NCBI GenBank assembly: GCA_963921795.1
Contig: OY997642.1
Location: 63,494,749-63,558,748 of the forward strand
Length of the DNA: 64,000 nt
DNA from: Nannobrachium achirus
Taxonomy: Eukaryota > Chordata > Actinopteri > Myctophiformes > Myctophidae
Reading direction: 5' to 3'
Numbering within the stretch: position 1 is the first letter of the stretch; every line of letters starts with the position of its first letter. Position numbers and translations under genes: made by a program. This document shows positions 35,801 through 45,720 of this stretch, piece after piece. A model generated the notes under the pieces. That model was not told the DNA's origin. It saw only the letters and a list, made by a program, of their open reading frames with translations, and ran no database searches.

Positions 35801-38800
35801 ATGATGAAGCAGGGCTTTGCTTTACCAAAATACGTACACATTTGAAACTTGTTGATACGAGGTTTCTGCCAGACAGTGACGATATTTTAGTGATTATGTT
35901 GTGAGGAAAACGTTGAGATAACAGCCATTTTGGTTAGAACTGACTGAAAATAACTTTGTACTTGAAGTTTAAAATTATACTAAATATGTTTTCAAGTGTC
36001 CAAATAAATTCCAAATATTATCAAATGATCTTGTGGCATACTTCCCACAGATTACACACCCCAGAAGTGAATTTGAAAACTCGACCAATGATGAAAAACT
36101 CCCATACCTACTGGGAGAAATACAACAATGTGTAGATTTGTGATCTGTTGCGACAAGAGAAGGCACAACCACCTCAAGGACTACAAACCATGAATTGACA
36201 TCTAGACCTACTGCACATACAGTATGAGCTGATACATGCATTTTGAGGAAAATGCTGCTATTTGTACCCTGTATATATATAAAATGTCACAATGCGACAT
36301 AGCTCTGTTCACACAATGCCGTACCCCCTCCAACTGTATATATGTTCCCCATTTTCAACAGTTTTTATTGTATTTGTGACACTTGCTTTAGCAATGTAAA
36401 CGTATGTTTTCTCAAGCCAATAAAGCTCCTTTGAATTGAATTTCTTCTGAGTGGGAGAACCTCTTGATTCTATACTGCAGTTATTTAGCTGCATTAGTAT
36501 AGTCTGGCCAAGCCAGGCTAGTGTTATCATGCCAATAAAGCTCCTTTGGAATTGATATGACAAACTTTATTCTGATGTGCAGAAAGTGTTTTACCTTTGT
36601 TACCAGCAGAAGAGGCAGACCTTGCACGACGACCACTGGTTGGCACCAGGCATGGCGGTGACTGGTCATTAGGTTGTTCTGAAATAACAGTAAAAATTTT
36701 CATTTAGGCCCATGTACAACAATGTGTATTGCGTGATACCACTTAGCTAAAAAAATATACATGATAAAAACACATTCTAATCAGGCATTCTAATCTCCAT
36801 TCCCATGACATTCATATGTTCCTATATTTAAGTGTGCCTGCCATGCAACGCAATGGCAAAACACTTATTGTAATCCGCCATACTTAAGTAAGTAAGTAAG
36901 TAATTAAGTTCCTTGCAAATTTCGGCACGTAATAACTGCCGCACGATTTACACCACCGACGCAATATATACATCAAAACGTGCGGCTCGGCCGGGAATGG
37001 TGTGCTATTACTTTTCTAAGAGAAAAGTTTAATTGATATTAATTTATTAGTGAATTCATTTTACCCATTGACTTATAATGGGAATCGCAAAAACTCACAT
37101 TCAATATTTTTTATCTCGCAAACCATAGGGGCTACAGTTTCAAAACTTGGAGAGGAGATTTATAATGATATCAAGGATTAAATAAAAAATAATTTCGTCA
37201 GTTGGCCTCATGGTGGCGCTATAACAGTCCACTTTACCTTTCGGCCTGTAACTCTTGAACTGTGGGTCGGAAAATTAAAATTCCTTTTTCCCTGGATTCC
37301 TTGGGTCATGACGCATCTCCTCATATAGGCCACGCCCATTTGCGTCAGGATAGATTTTCCGCCATTTTGAATTTTCTTCAAAACACACTTTTTGCTCCTT
37401 TTCCTACATATTTTCTCCAAATGTCACAAAAATCAATACACACGATCTATGGACTCATGCGATAAACATATTTAAACGATATTTTGATATTCCATACCGT
37501 TCTTCCGTAACAGGGTTCCAAAGTTAGCGGGAGGAGCCCGTTTTGTAAGAAGTAGCCATAAATCACAAACGAAACATCCAGTCAACACCAAATTTTAACC
37601 ACAAGTGGGGGGCGCTATACTGAACATAGACCGAAAAGCATTTCCACTTCGACCCATGGGGGCACCATAAACGCGCAAAACGTAACCGTTTCATGCCAAA
37701 ACGTGTTTTTCAGGGGGAACGACCCTCTCAAAACGAAACACTAACACCAACCGCTACACAAGGTTGAACAGACTTAGCAAGCTGCAGGCACACTTAAAAT
37801 TTCTTAGAAATTTTCTTTTCTAGTTTGTATTTGCTGTGGCTCTGCAAAGTTGTGGCACAATGGTCAAAAAAGGCTGGGACATGCTACCCACTCACTGGAG
37901 AAGCTGCTGGCACTAAATGAGTTGTATTTACTGCTGTGTTGTGTTCTAATGCAGGAGTTTCCAAACTTTTTTGCCTCTGGGAACCCAATAAATATATTTT
38001 TAATCCGAGGCACCCCTACATTATAATTTTCACTCTCATCACCTTATATTTATAGCATATCGTCGTTGTCGGCTGAAAACCTTGTGTCCAAAACCATTCG
38101 TTTTGTATTTATCATCTATAAAATGTACTAAACTAGTGAAAACAGCAGATCTACAAGCACACAACGCCTTGCGATGCGAGGTGTTGTGTGCTTGTAGATC
38201 GGCTGATTTCACTAGTTGTGTGCGACAGTCTATGATGAAGCAGGGCTTTGCTTTACCAAAAGACGTACACATTTGAAATTTGGAGATACAAGGTTTCTGC
38301 CAGACAGTGACGATATTTTAGTGATTATGTTGTGAGGAAAACGTTGAGATAACAGCCATTTTTTCACTGAGGACCCACACAGGGAGGACAAAATCAATTC
38401 AATGCAGCAAGCTCACAGCGCGGCACCGAGTGCCACAAGCTATGTGATACAGTATGAAAGATGCTGCATTTTGACAAAGATGAATGCTGCCATTTCTCCC
38501 AAAATACCTTTTTAGAATCAGGTCAAACATATTCAAAGACTAGGTGTGCCATAACACAAAATAAAAATGTAATATTTCCAATTGATTTTGACAGGCTACA
38601 AATAACAATATTGTGGTCCTACATAGGATCAAAGATATTTAATTAATGAAGATGGCTCATCCTCATTGGATCCACTAGAGTGCGACATGGTACACAAATC
38701 CTACAAATTGACTCCTAAGTGGGCGCCGGCTCTGACTGCAAATCTCGCGCACGTCCTGTTTACTGGTGCTATAGATCCCGCGAGAGTGTGTTGCTGGGAC

Positions 38801-41704
38801 AGCTAAAGAGCAATAATAAAGTTGATTTTCTCCTTTGTTGTGTCGATGAAAAAAGCCACTTTAGTACGACAATTTTGTTAATATTATGTGGCTTGTGATG
38901 ATCTGGTCCAATATTTAGTTCAGTGAGCATAGCTTCTGAACTATTATTTTGATCTGTGTTCACGTTAGCTCTCTCATTGGAAATGAATAGACTCCAACCT
39001 GCTTCTGCCTCCTAAAAAGGCGTCCCCCCTACGTCATGCAGAAACGGGAAGTACAGGTCTTTTGCACTCTCTTGCTATCGCCCTCTTGGATAGGATGTAG
39101 GCCTAATGATCATTAGGCCTCTACTAGGACCCTGTCTGAGGACCCACACAGGGAGGACAAAATCAATTCAATGCAGCAAGCTCACAGCGTCCTGACTGAA
39201 AATAACTTTTTACTTCAAGTTTAAAATTATACTAAATATTTTTTTCAAGTGTCCAAATAAATTACAAATATTATCAAATGATCTTGTGGCACCCCTGGAC
39301 TGCCGTCACCCACTTTGAAAACCCCTGTTCTAATACCATGTTCTCAACATATTCAAAGACAAAGCATCAGCTTGGCAACTTGGTGTGTGAAATAACACAT
39401 GCCCTTTGTGTTCGGAGTGGGAGTAATATAAAGCTAGTTTAGCAACATTATTCAAAGACAAGAGACTGTCACCTTGGTGTGAAATGACTCTCATGCCAAT
39501 AAAGCCCTTTGAATTGAATTCCAAATGCCCCCAGCTCCCACCTCCCGCCTTAGCAAAATTATTCAAAGATTATGTAAAATTGCCTTCCTGTGTGCCGACC
39601 TGCAGCAGCAGCAGCAGCAGCAGCAGGAGGAGGAGGGCCTCCAGTTGGGGTGGTTGGCTGGACAGGAGCACCTGAAACACACACACAATATAAAGATGTT
39701 TAGATCCAAAATGGCTGTGTTGCACTGCCACCTGTTGGCTGGGAACTCGATTCATGGCTGTGTTGCACTGCCACCTGTGGGCTGGGAACTCGATTCACAT
39801 CTATGAAATGCATTTGATAAAACAAAATCTAAAATAAAACTAGGTGTCCGTTGGATCTAGAGATTGTTTGAGGTCATTCCACGGGTTGAACTTTTCTAAA
39901 CATTACACTTATTTGGGGGTCAGGCTGACATTTAGGGTCAGCTGACAAAACAGATGTTTACATGGGATGAAAGCTATCTGTTTTGTCAACGGTTTTACTG
40001 AACACAGCGTTTTCGCATGACTCATGCCAATAAACCTCCTTGCATTATCACAGAATGCAGAGAGACAATCTCAGTAAATGAAAAAGAGTAAAATAAAGTC
40101 TTTCTTACCTCCATCGGAGACTGGCCTTGGAGTGAAGGCGATATGTGACGAATGCTCCTCATCGATGTCTAAAAAACAGACCATATCTGAGTCAGTGAAT
40201 ATTGTATGTACATAAAGCGGCGCTGTTTTATAACCTTGCAGATCCAATGGCTTACTTTATCCCCAAAACAATGAAAAAAAAAAAAACGCCGCTATGAGCT
40301 TGCAGATCGATCGGATGATTTTTATCCCAAAACCAATGCAAATGAAGATGTTCTGTACATGGCGCTATGAGCTCATATTTGAGTCAGTGAATATTGATCG
40401 TGCATAAAGCATTTGCGAAAGCGGTGCCGTTATACGAGTTTGCAGATCCAAAACAATGGGGGAAAAAAACATGCAAAAATAGCGAGGAAGACACCTACAC
40501 CATGCATGGTTACATTACATAGCCTACACAGGGAATGTGGATAGGTCTACATATACCAATTGAATGACCGTCAGGTCTAATGGATACATTACAACTCACT
40601 AGATTAGTTTGATGTGATCTAAAACGTAATATACACCATGCAATGCATGGATACATAAACGCAATTGTGCACTAAAGAATTTTGCGCAAAGCGTCGCCGT
40701 TATGAGCTTGCAGATCCAAAACATGAAGAAAAGATTTTTGCAAAAATAGCGAGGGAGTCCCCTACACCATGCATGGTTACATTATACATAGCCTACACGG
40801 GGAATGTGGATACATACTTTGAATACATGACCGTCATGTATTCAGGTCTAGTGGATACATTACAACTCACTAGATTAGTTTGATGTCATCTAAAACGTGA
40901 TATACACCATGCAATGCATGGATACATAAACGCAATTGTGCACCAAAGAATTTTGCGCAAAGCGTCGCCGTTATGAGCTTGCAGATCCAAAACATGAAGA
41001 AAAGATTTTTGCAAAAATAGCGAAGGAGTCCCCTACACCATGCATGGTTACATTATACATAGCCTACACGGGGAATGTGGATACCAATTGAATACATGAC
41101 CGTCATGTATTCAGGTCTAGTGGATACATTACAACTCACTAGATTAGTTTGATGTCATCTAAAACGTGATATACACCATGCAATGCATGGATACATAAAC
41201 GCAATTGTGCAAAAAACATTTGCACAAAGCGGTGCCGCTTGCAGATCCAATACAATGAAGAAAAAAATACTTGCAAAAATAGCGAGGTATGTGGAAACAT
41301 GATAGCCTACAAGTCTTACCGAATCTCAATTGTTCAACATCCTCTCGTGAGGGCACCCAGTCTATATCGAAGTCATGATCCGAATCAGAGTCTGGGGGGA
41401 TAGGGGCGTCCAAGACCGCTGTTCTGGCTCTGGTACTGCGGCGTAGTGGGCGATCATCTCGGCCTTCTCGCCCGGAGGCGGCGGCGCTAGCTGGCGGTGC
41501 GGCAGAGCTCGGTGGCGGTGCTACTGCTACCGGAGCTGGCCCCTCGTCTCCGGAGTGGTCAGAGATTTCGTCGTCCGTGATCACAACATTGCGCTCAAGA
41601 ACAGTGAAAAAATCCGAGATCTTGTGCTGCTTCGGACCCCCACCATCAGAAGAATCCCCTCCCAATGAGCCTGCAGAGGCTAGGCGTTTGCGCTTTGGAG
41701 GCAT
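27670..41704 (-). CDS. piggyBac-type transposase (PGBD-like), nine exons
   Basis: Exons on the minus strand: 41704-41320, 40168-40109, 39671-39600, 36678-36595, 35389-35309, 35118-35032, 34918-34707, 29665-28787 and 28329-27670. All have GT/AG borders. They total 2520 nt, giving about 839 residues with no frame break. Residues 2-7 are PPKRKR (nuclear signal-like), 26-33 are QHKISDFF (PIP-box pattern), then acidic, and exons 3-6 are short Pro/Ser/Ala/Gln-rich pieces. Exon 7 has FTGSPGP and DDLVDYIVEETN, usual for the start of the piggyBac domain. Catalytic Asp are seen at about 438 (ISIDEGTL), 510 (LYMDNYYN) and 622 (VDQMDQNVGYY). A 12-residue acidic repeat (DVDGDQGEEAAA) precedes the C-terminal cysteine-rich domain (CRVCNKSK, WCKVCHVGLHPQC). 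This uses the distal copy of exons 8-9; the nearer copy has a 2-bp loss. Confidence 0.87.
30474..32467 (-). pseudogene. Duplicate exons 8 and 9 of the piggyBac transposase
   Basis: Exons 32467-31591 and 31133-30474 copy 29665-28787 and 28329-27670 almost exactly. Near 31614-31619 this copy has two bases fewer (GAACACTCAGG against GAACACACTCAGG). The frame shifts after KPEC, before the third catalytic Asp. A transcript using this nearer copy would make a protein lacking the end of the catalytic domain. Skipping to the distal pair gives the full protein. Confidence 0.85.
32677..33120. repeat. Palindrome with GCGGCACCGAGTGCC ends
   Basis: CAATGCAGCAAGCTCACAGC (32682 on) pairs with its complement ending about 33115, through ACAAAGTGTGCCATAAC at 32825 and 32941. 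The spacer is at 32860-32920. One-arm copies lie at 29877-30078 (inside the duplication) and at 38395-38640 and 39150-39190. Confidence 0.85.
33121..34620. repeat. Degenerate repeats, (TGAC)n and two hairpins; no gene
   Basis: 33330-34170 matches in inverted form parts of 28420-28720 and 52690-53030 (AAATGTGTTTT, GGTGGCGCTAG, GCGACC.ACGGTCGC). Two direct subrepeats (TCTGGGGGTCCCCCAGGG; GGTTGTAGTTTGGCAG) are near 33790 and 33947. (TGAC)n is at 34088-34120. The recurrent hairpin is partial at 34439-34490 and complete at about 34537-34614. 34200-34390 shows nothing. Confidence 0.7.
35032..35389 (-). repeat. Tandemly duplicated exon pair (exons 5 and 6)
   Basis: Exons 35389-35309 and 35118-35032 encode near-identical Ser/Gln/Pro/Arg-rich segments (PATSSQQPAT, GQSTRG, SRPAS). 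The flanking intron sequence is also repeated with an offset of about 271 bp (CATTGGCATTTTGGGGGTCC at 35158 and 35428). Both keep phase 1 and splice sites, so the duplication lengthens the protein without breaking it. Confidence 0.85.
35519..36035. mobile_element. hAT MITE family A turned into a palindrome
   Basis: The left end CAGGGGTTTTCAAAGTGGG runs to the central hairpin (35715-35780). Beyond it the same left half returns in reverse orientation (ACTGACTGAAAATAACTT, CCAAATAAATTCCAAATATT) instead of the normal right half. This looks like a copy-back event templated at the hairpin. Confidence 0.75.
36828..37837. repeat. Family F repeat (AAGTGTGCCTGCCATGCAAC)
   Basis: It starts AAGTGTGCCTGCCATGCAAC and ends GCTGCAGGCACACTTAAAAT, giving TIR-like GTGTGCCTGC ends. 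The interior includes GGCTCGGCCGGGAATGGTGT and CACAAACGAAACATCCAGTC. The same pieces occur at 60918-61110, 63215-63470 and 63725-63880. No gene. I cannot name the family. Confidence 0.7.
37838..37921. repeat. Inverted copy of the piggyBac left end
   Basis: CTGCAAAGTTGTGGCACAAT through GGCACTAAATGAG is a close reverse complement of 21405-21487, including the 13-bp terminus. It is followed by TTGT in place of TTAA. Probably a relic of a related non-autonomous copy. Confidence 0.75.
37955..39325. mobile_element. hAT MITE family A (reverse), interrupted
   Basis: Pieces 37955-38365 (GTTTCCAAACTTTTTTGCCT start, hairpin 38138-38210) and 39188-39325 (to CACTTTGAAAACCCCTG) form one MITE. The intervening 38366-39187 begins and ends with copies of GAGGACCCACACAGGGAGGA and the one-arm palindrome repeat. 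No gene within. Confidence 0.75.
40365..41300. repeat. About 270-bp tandem repeat in intron 1 of the piggyBac gene
   Basis: ACACCATGCAATGCATGGAT recurs at about 40634, 40904 and 41174, with GCGTCGCCGTTATGAGCTTG between. Three to four degenerating units. ATGCAATGCAT is self-complementary. Confidence 0.85.
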
Positions 41705-42186
41705 GGCGCAGACACCAAAAACACACAGGGACGGACGCACGTAGAGACGCAAGACAGACTATACAGTTACAGTAAACTACACTAAACACTCAACACACAA
41801 AAACTGGACTAAAGATATCTAAATAAATCCTAATCTAAACACAAACTATAACTAAATCTACCTAAAATGTACTCACTACCACACACACACGACACTTTTT
41901 TGTTTTTGTTTTTTTTGTTTTAGACAGACAGACACGCGGGCACACACACACACAAACACACACACACACACACCAACTAATCTAACCTAAATATACCTAA
42001 ATTAAATGCCACAAAACCTACCTAATGCTTCTAAACTACTTCTACTACTAAATATATAAACTAAACTGAAAACTATCGATCACCTATCACGCTAAAATGG
42101 ATTTCTCTCTCAATAAACTCAACTACAGCTCTGTCTCACGACTCGGCGTACTCCTTCTCCCACAAAATGAAAGGGGGCGGCCCCAG

Positions 42187-42198
42187 CGCTTTTATACC
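42187..42198 (-). promoter_or_regulatory. TATA box of the piggyBac transposase gene
   Basis: On the minus strand GGTATAAAAGCG lies about 200 bp inside the right end and about 480 bp before the start codon at 41704. No other TATA-like site stands out between the terminus and the ATG. It implies a 5' UTR of roughly 450 bp containing a CA-rich tract (41942-41972). Confidence 0.65.
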
Positions 42199-44391
42199 CT
42201 GGGAAATCTTGGTCACATGGTTTCTGGTTGTCCTAGAAACCCGTGTATGCATCGCGGAGGGGTGGATCTTTGTCACAACACAGTTCAGAGAGTGCTCTAT
42301 TAGATTATATAATAAAACATATATCACGAGTCTTCTCGGGATCGGCACTGCGGACGTCAAAAAAACTTTCACGAGTCTTCTTGGGATAGGCACTAAATGA
42401 GTTAAATGTGGATAATGTACCCACGCTCACTAAAAACGAAGAAAACAGAGAGGTTAAAATACATTGGGGTAAACTATCTAATGAAGCTGTCCTCAAATAT
42501 TGCTCTAACTCGAATGAATTATTGTTTAATGTAAATTTGCCTATGAATGCCATTTGTTGCACCAATGTGAACTGTGAAGATTCTTCACATGGAGAAAGTT
42601 TATGTTGTGTGTATAATAATATAGTGAGAGCAATTCAGGAGGATAGCATGTCTTTATTCACCCGCCCTAGAAAGGCCAGGAACATCAAGCCTGGGTGGAA
42701 TAAATGGGTGGCTTGCCATCACGTAGAGGCCAATGAGGCCCATAAGGCCTGGGTAATAGTTGGTAGGCCCAGACAGGGACCTGTCCTTGAACATAAAAAA
42801 CAAACAAATGCCAAGTATAAATATGCTTTACGATACATAAGCAAGCAGGAGCAGGCACTGAGTGCTCACTCTATGGCTGACAATCTGCTTAATAATGATG
42901 TCACAAATTTTTGGAAAGATGTAAAGTCTCTTAATAGGGCAAAAGCAGCTCTCCCATGTAATATAGAGGGGGTAACAGATCCGGTTGGCATCGCTGACCT
43001 ATGGAGACAGCATTATGAGGCTCTGTTTAATAGTGTTAAAGGGGAGCCTTTCCATGTAGGCATAATTGAAGAAGAAAATATTGTTTTTAATATTCATGAG
43101 GTTTTTAAAGTCATAGAGCAACTTGCTGACAGAAAAGCCAGTGGTCTGGATAATATCACAGCTGAACACTTAAAGTTAGCTGGCCCCAGGTTGGCAGTGT
43201 TGCTGTCTCTCTGTTTCTCTGGGATGTTGACTCACGGTACTCTACCTGACTCCATGCTGAGTGTAGTTCTGGTCCCTGTAATAAAAGACAAGGCTGGGAA
43301 TGTAGGAAGTAAAGATAACTACAGACCCATAGCTCTAGCTAGTATACTGTCCAAAGTTTTGGAAAAACTGCTCTTGGACAGATTAAGTGTATATATAACT
43401 ACGACTGACAATCAGTTTGGCTGTAAGCCTAAGCATAGTACGGACTTATGTATTTATGCTCTGAAAGAAGCAGTGGAGACCTATAGAAGGCAGGGCTCTA
43501 CTATGCTTGTGGGATTTATTGATGCGTCCAGAGCTTTTGATTGTATCCATCATAATAAGCTTTTTAATAAGCTCAAGCTTAGGGGTGTACCTAGCAGCTT
43601 AATACGCATTCTAGTTTATTGGTATTCCAACCAGAAAATGCAAGTAAAATGGGGAAGCACCTTATCCACCCCCTTTCAGGTGGGTAATGGGGTCAGACAG
43701 GGGGGGATTTTAAGCCCCGCCCTTTTTAATTTATATATGGACGACCTGTCCAAACAGCTGGGAGGGTGCAGCACAGGTTGTATGATTGGAGAAACCCTTT
43801 TAAATCATTTCATGTATGCTGATGACCTAACTATACTCTCCCCTAGTAGCAGTGGGTTCCAACAGCTGCTTAATATCTGTACTAACTATGGTATCGACTT
43901 TGATATTAAGTATAATGCTAAGAAGAGCATGGTTCTGATCTGTAGAACAAAGGATGACCTGGAAATCAAGTTTCCTGCCTTTTATCTGTCTGGTCAAACA
44001 ATGTGTGTGTCAAAAAGTACAAAATATCTTGGGCACATTATTACAGACACCCTTGAGGATGATGAGGATATGTATAGACAGAGGAGAATGATCTATGTAC
44101 AAGCAAATATGTTGGTTCGTAAATGTCACCATTGTACTACTGATGTTAAGGTTAACCTGTTTAGAGCTTACTGCACCCAGAGATGGGCGAAAATACATTG
44201 AAAAGTATTTTGATACAAAATACAAATACTGGGTCAAAAAATGTATCAAAATACGAAATATAAATACAGGCCAGAGAAATGTATTTAAGATTCAAATACG
44301 TATTTTGTATTTTGAAAATACATAAATACTTTTTATAAAAATTGATGCAATGATTAGTACTTTTATAGATTGACTGCCAAGTATTAAATTA

Positions 44392-44940
44392 ACTGGCGAG
44401 GCGAGCGGGCGCGTTCCCGTGAATTCCCCGCGAGTGTGCTAGTTTGTGCATGCATATGTGGGCGGTGAGAGATGGATTGTGTTCATCTTTGTGAAATACC
44501 CCGTGCGGTAACCGCTGACCCAATCGGCAGCCATAGCGGTGACCGCGTATCGTGTGGAAGGCACTTAAATTGACCATACTATGGTGTTAGTCTTGAGCAG
44601 GCTGCCTAAATGTTTACCACTGTGTGCCAGTGTGTGAGAGCTCAGGCCAGAAGTGCCTTCCACACGATAAGCGGTCAACGCTACGGCTGCCGCTTGGGTT
44701 ACCGCACCGCGGTGAGACACAAACACACTTGCTCAGTGAGTAAACGCCACAAGGTATTTCACAAAGATAAACACAATCCAACTCTCACTGCCCATGTACG
44801 CATGCACAAACGAGCACGCTCGCAGGGATTTTCACAGGACTGCGCCCGCTCGCCTCGCCGCCTCAAAACTTCGCTGCGCGGCAGAAATAGCCGCCCGCCT
44901 CTCATTGAAAATGAATTACTAGGAGGCGGTGGGTGACCGC
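44392..44940. repeat. Foldback inside the hAT MITE
   Basis: GGCGAGGCGAGCGGGCGCGT (about 44395) pairs with the complement near 44845-44865. GTGTGGAAGGCACTTAAATT (44554) pairs near 44650. Arms are about 190-230 bp. CpG-rich. No gene. Confidence 0.75.
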
Positions 44941-45298
44941 GTATCGTCTGGAACCCACTTTACCGTTATCTTCTAAAGGAACTATGGCATGAGACTGAAT
45001 GCACAGTTGCTTCTGCGCCAGTACTTCATAGAGTGCAAAACCCGCTCTGCCAGCCTTATAATTACTAAAACTGCACTCTGTTGAGGTGCCAACTTGCTCC
45101 TTGTGCACAAGTAGGCCATGTATGGCCTGCTTGCATGCCAGCAGAGCGCGCCATGAGGTGCGCTCACCACTGGCATCACCACTGGCGATGCCAGTGATAT
45201 CATCACTGACATCACCAGGAATGCTGGTCCCTCATTGGCTGTTAATGATGACATTGCCAGAAATGCTGGTCCCTTATTGTGCTACATATTATGCTTAA

Positions 45299-45720
45299 AG
45301 AGGTGGTGCCATGATTTTCCCCCCCCTCTAAAACATGATTATCAGGTATTATGATTATACTAGGAGGAAGATTCTTTCCAAAAAACTATACAGAAAGAGT
45401 TAAAATTGGGTTTTTATGTGGCCACATCCCCAGTTCATTAAGTATGCATGGATGTCATGGTGGGTGGTGACCCAGCTGAGTTAACCACACCCCACAGTGT
45501 TGGGTGAATGGTAAAAGGGGAGGGGTTGATTATATGATGTCATTTAATCTGTGTTTTCTGACTGGGCCTTTTGAGGCCCAGTCTTTCAGCTTTCAGGAAG
45601 AAACCAAAAATACACAGGGAAGACAAATCTTCTCATTATAACCACGCCTGTGGGTCTATTAATGTCAACTCCATAGACACATACAAAACAGAAAAAGTAC
45701 AAAACTATGGCACCACCTCT
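45299..45720. mobile_element. TTAA-flanked MITE, 422 bp
   Basis: TTAA at 45295-45298 and 45721-45724. Ends AGAGGTGGTGCCATG and CTATGGCACCACCTCT are inverted over at least 14 bp. No gene. The AGAGG start resembles the AGGAG family of TTAA elements. Confidence 0.92.

Larger units (their letters stand above)
21405..42401 (-). mobile_element. piggyBac transposon, 21 kb, with spliced transposase gene
   Basis: TTAA at 21401-21404 and 42402-42405 flank identical 13-bp ends CTCATTTAGTGCC. Removing the element restores the LINE reading frame (MVL|NVDNVPTL). It encodes on the minus strand a PGBD-like transposase with nine exons between 41704 and 27670. It is swollen by tandem MITEs, palindromes, (CA)n, LINE tails and a 2.8-kb tandem duplication of its last two exons. 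The ends carry no other copies except one inverted partial copy at about 37838. Confidence 0.9.

Noticed and set aside
41159-41752. Reading the first piggyBac exon as a 197-residue stand-alone gene
   Set aside because: The frame past 41320 is intron sequence; the splice donor there joins in frame with the next exon.
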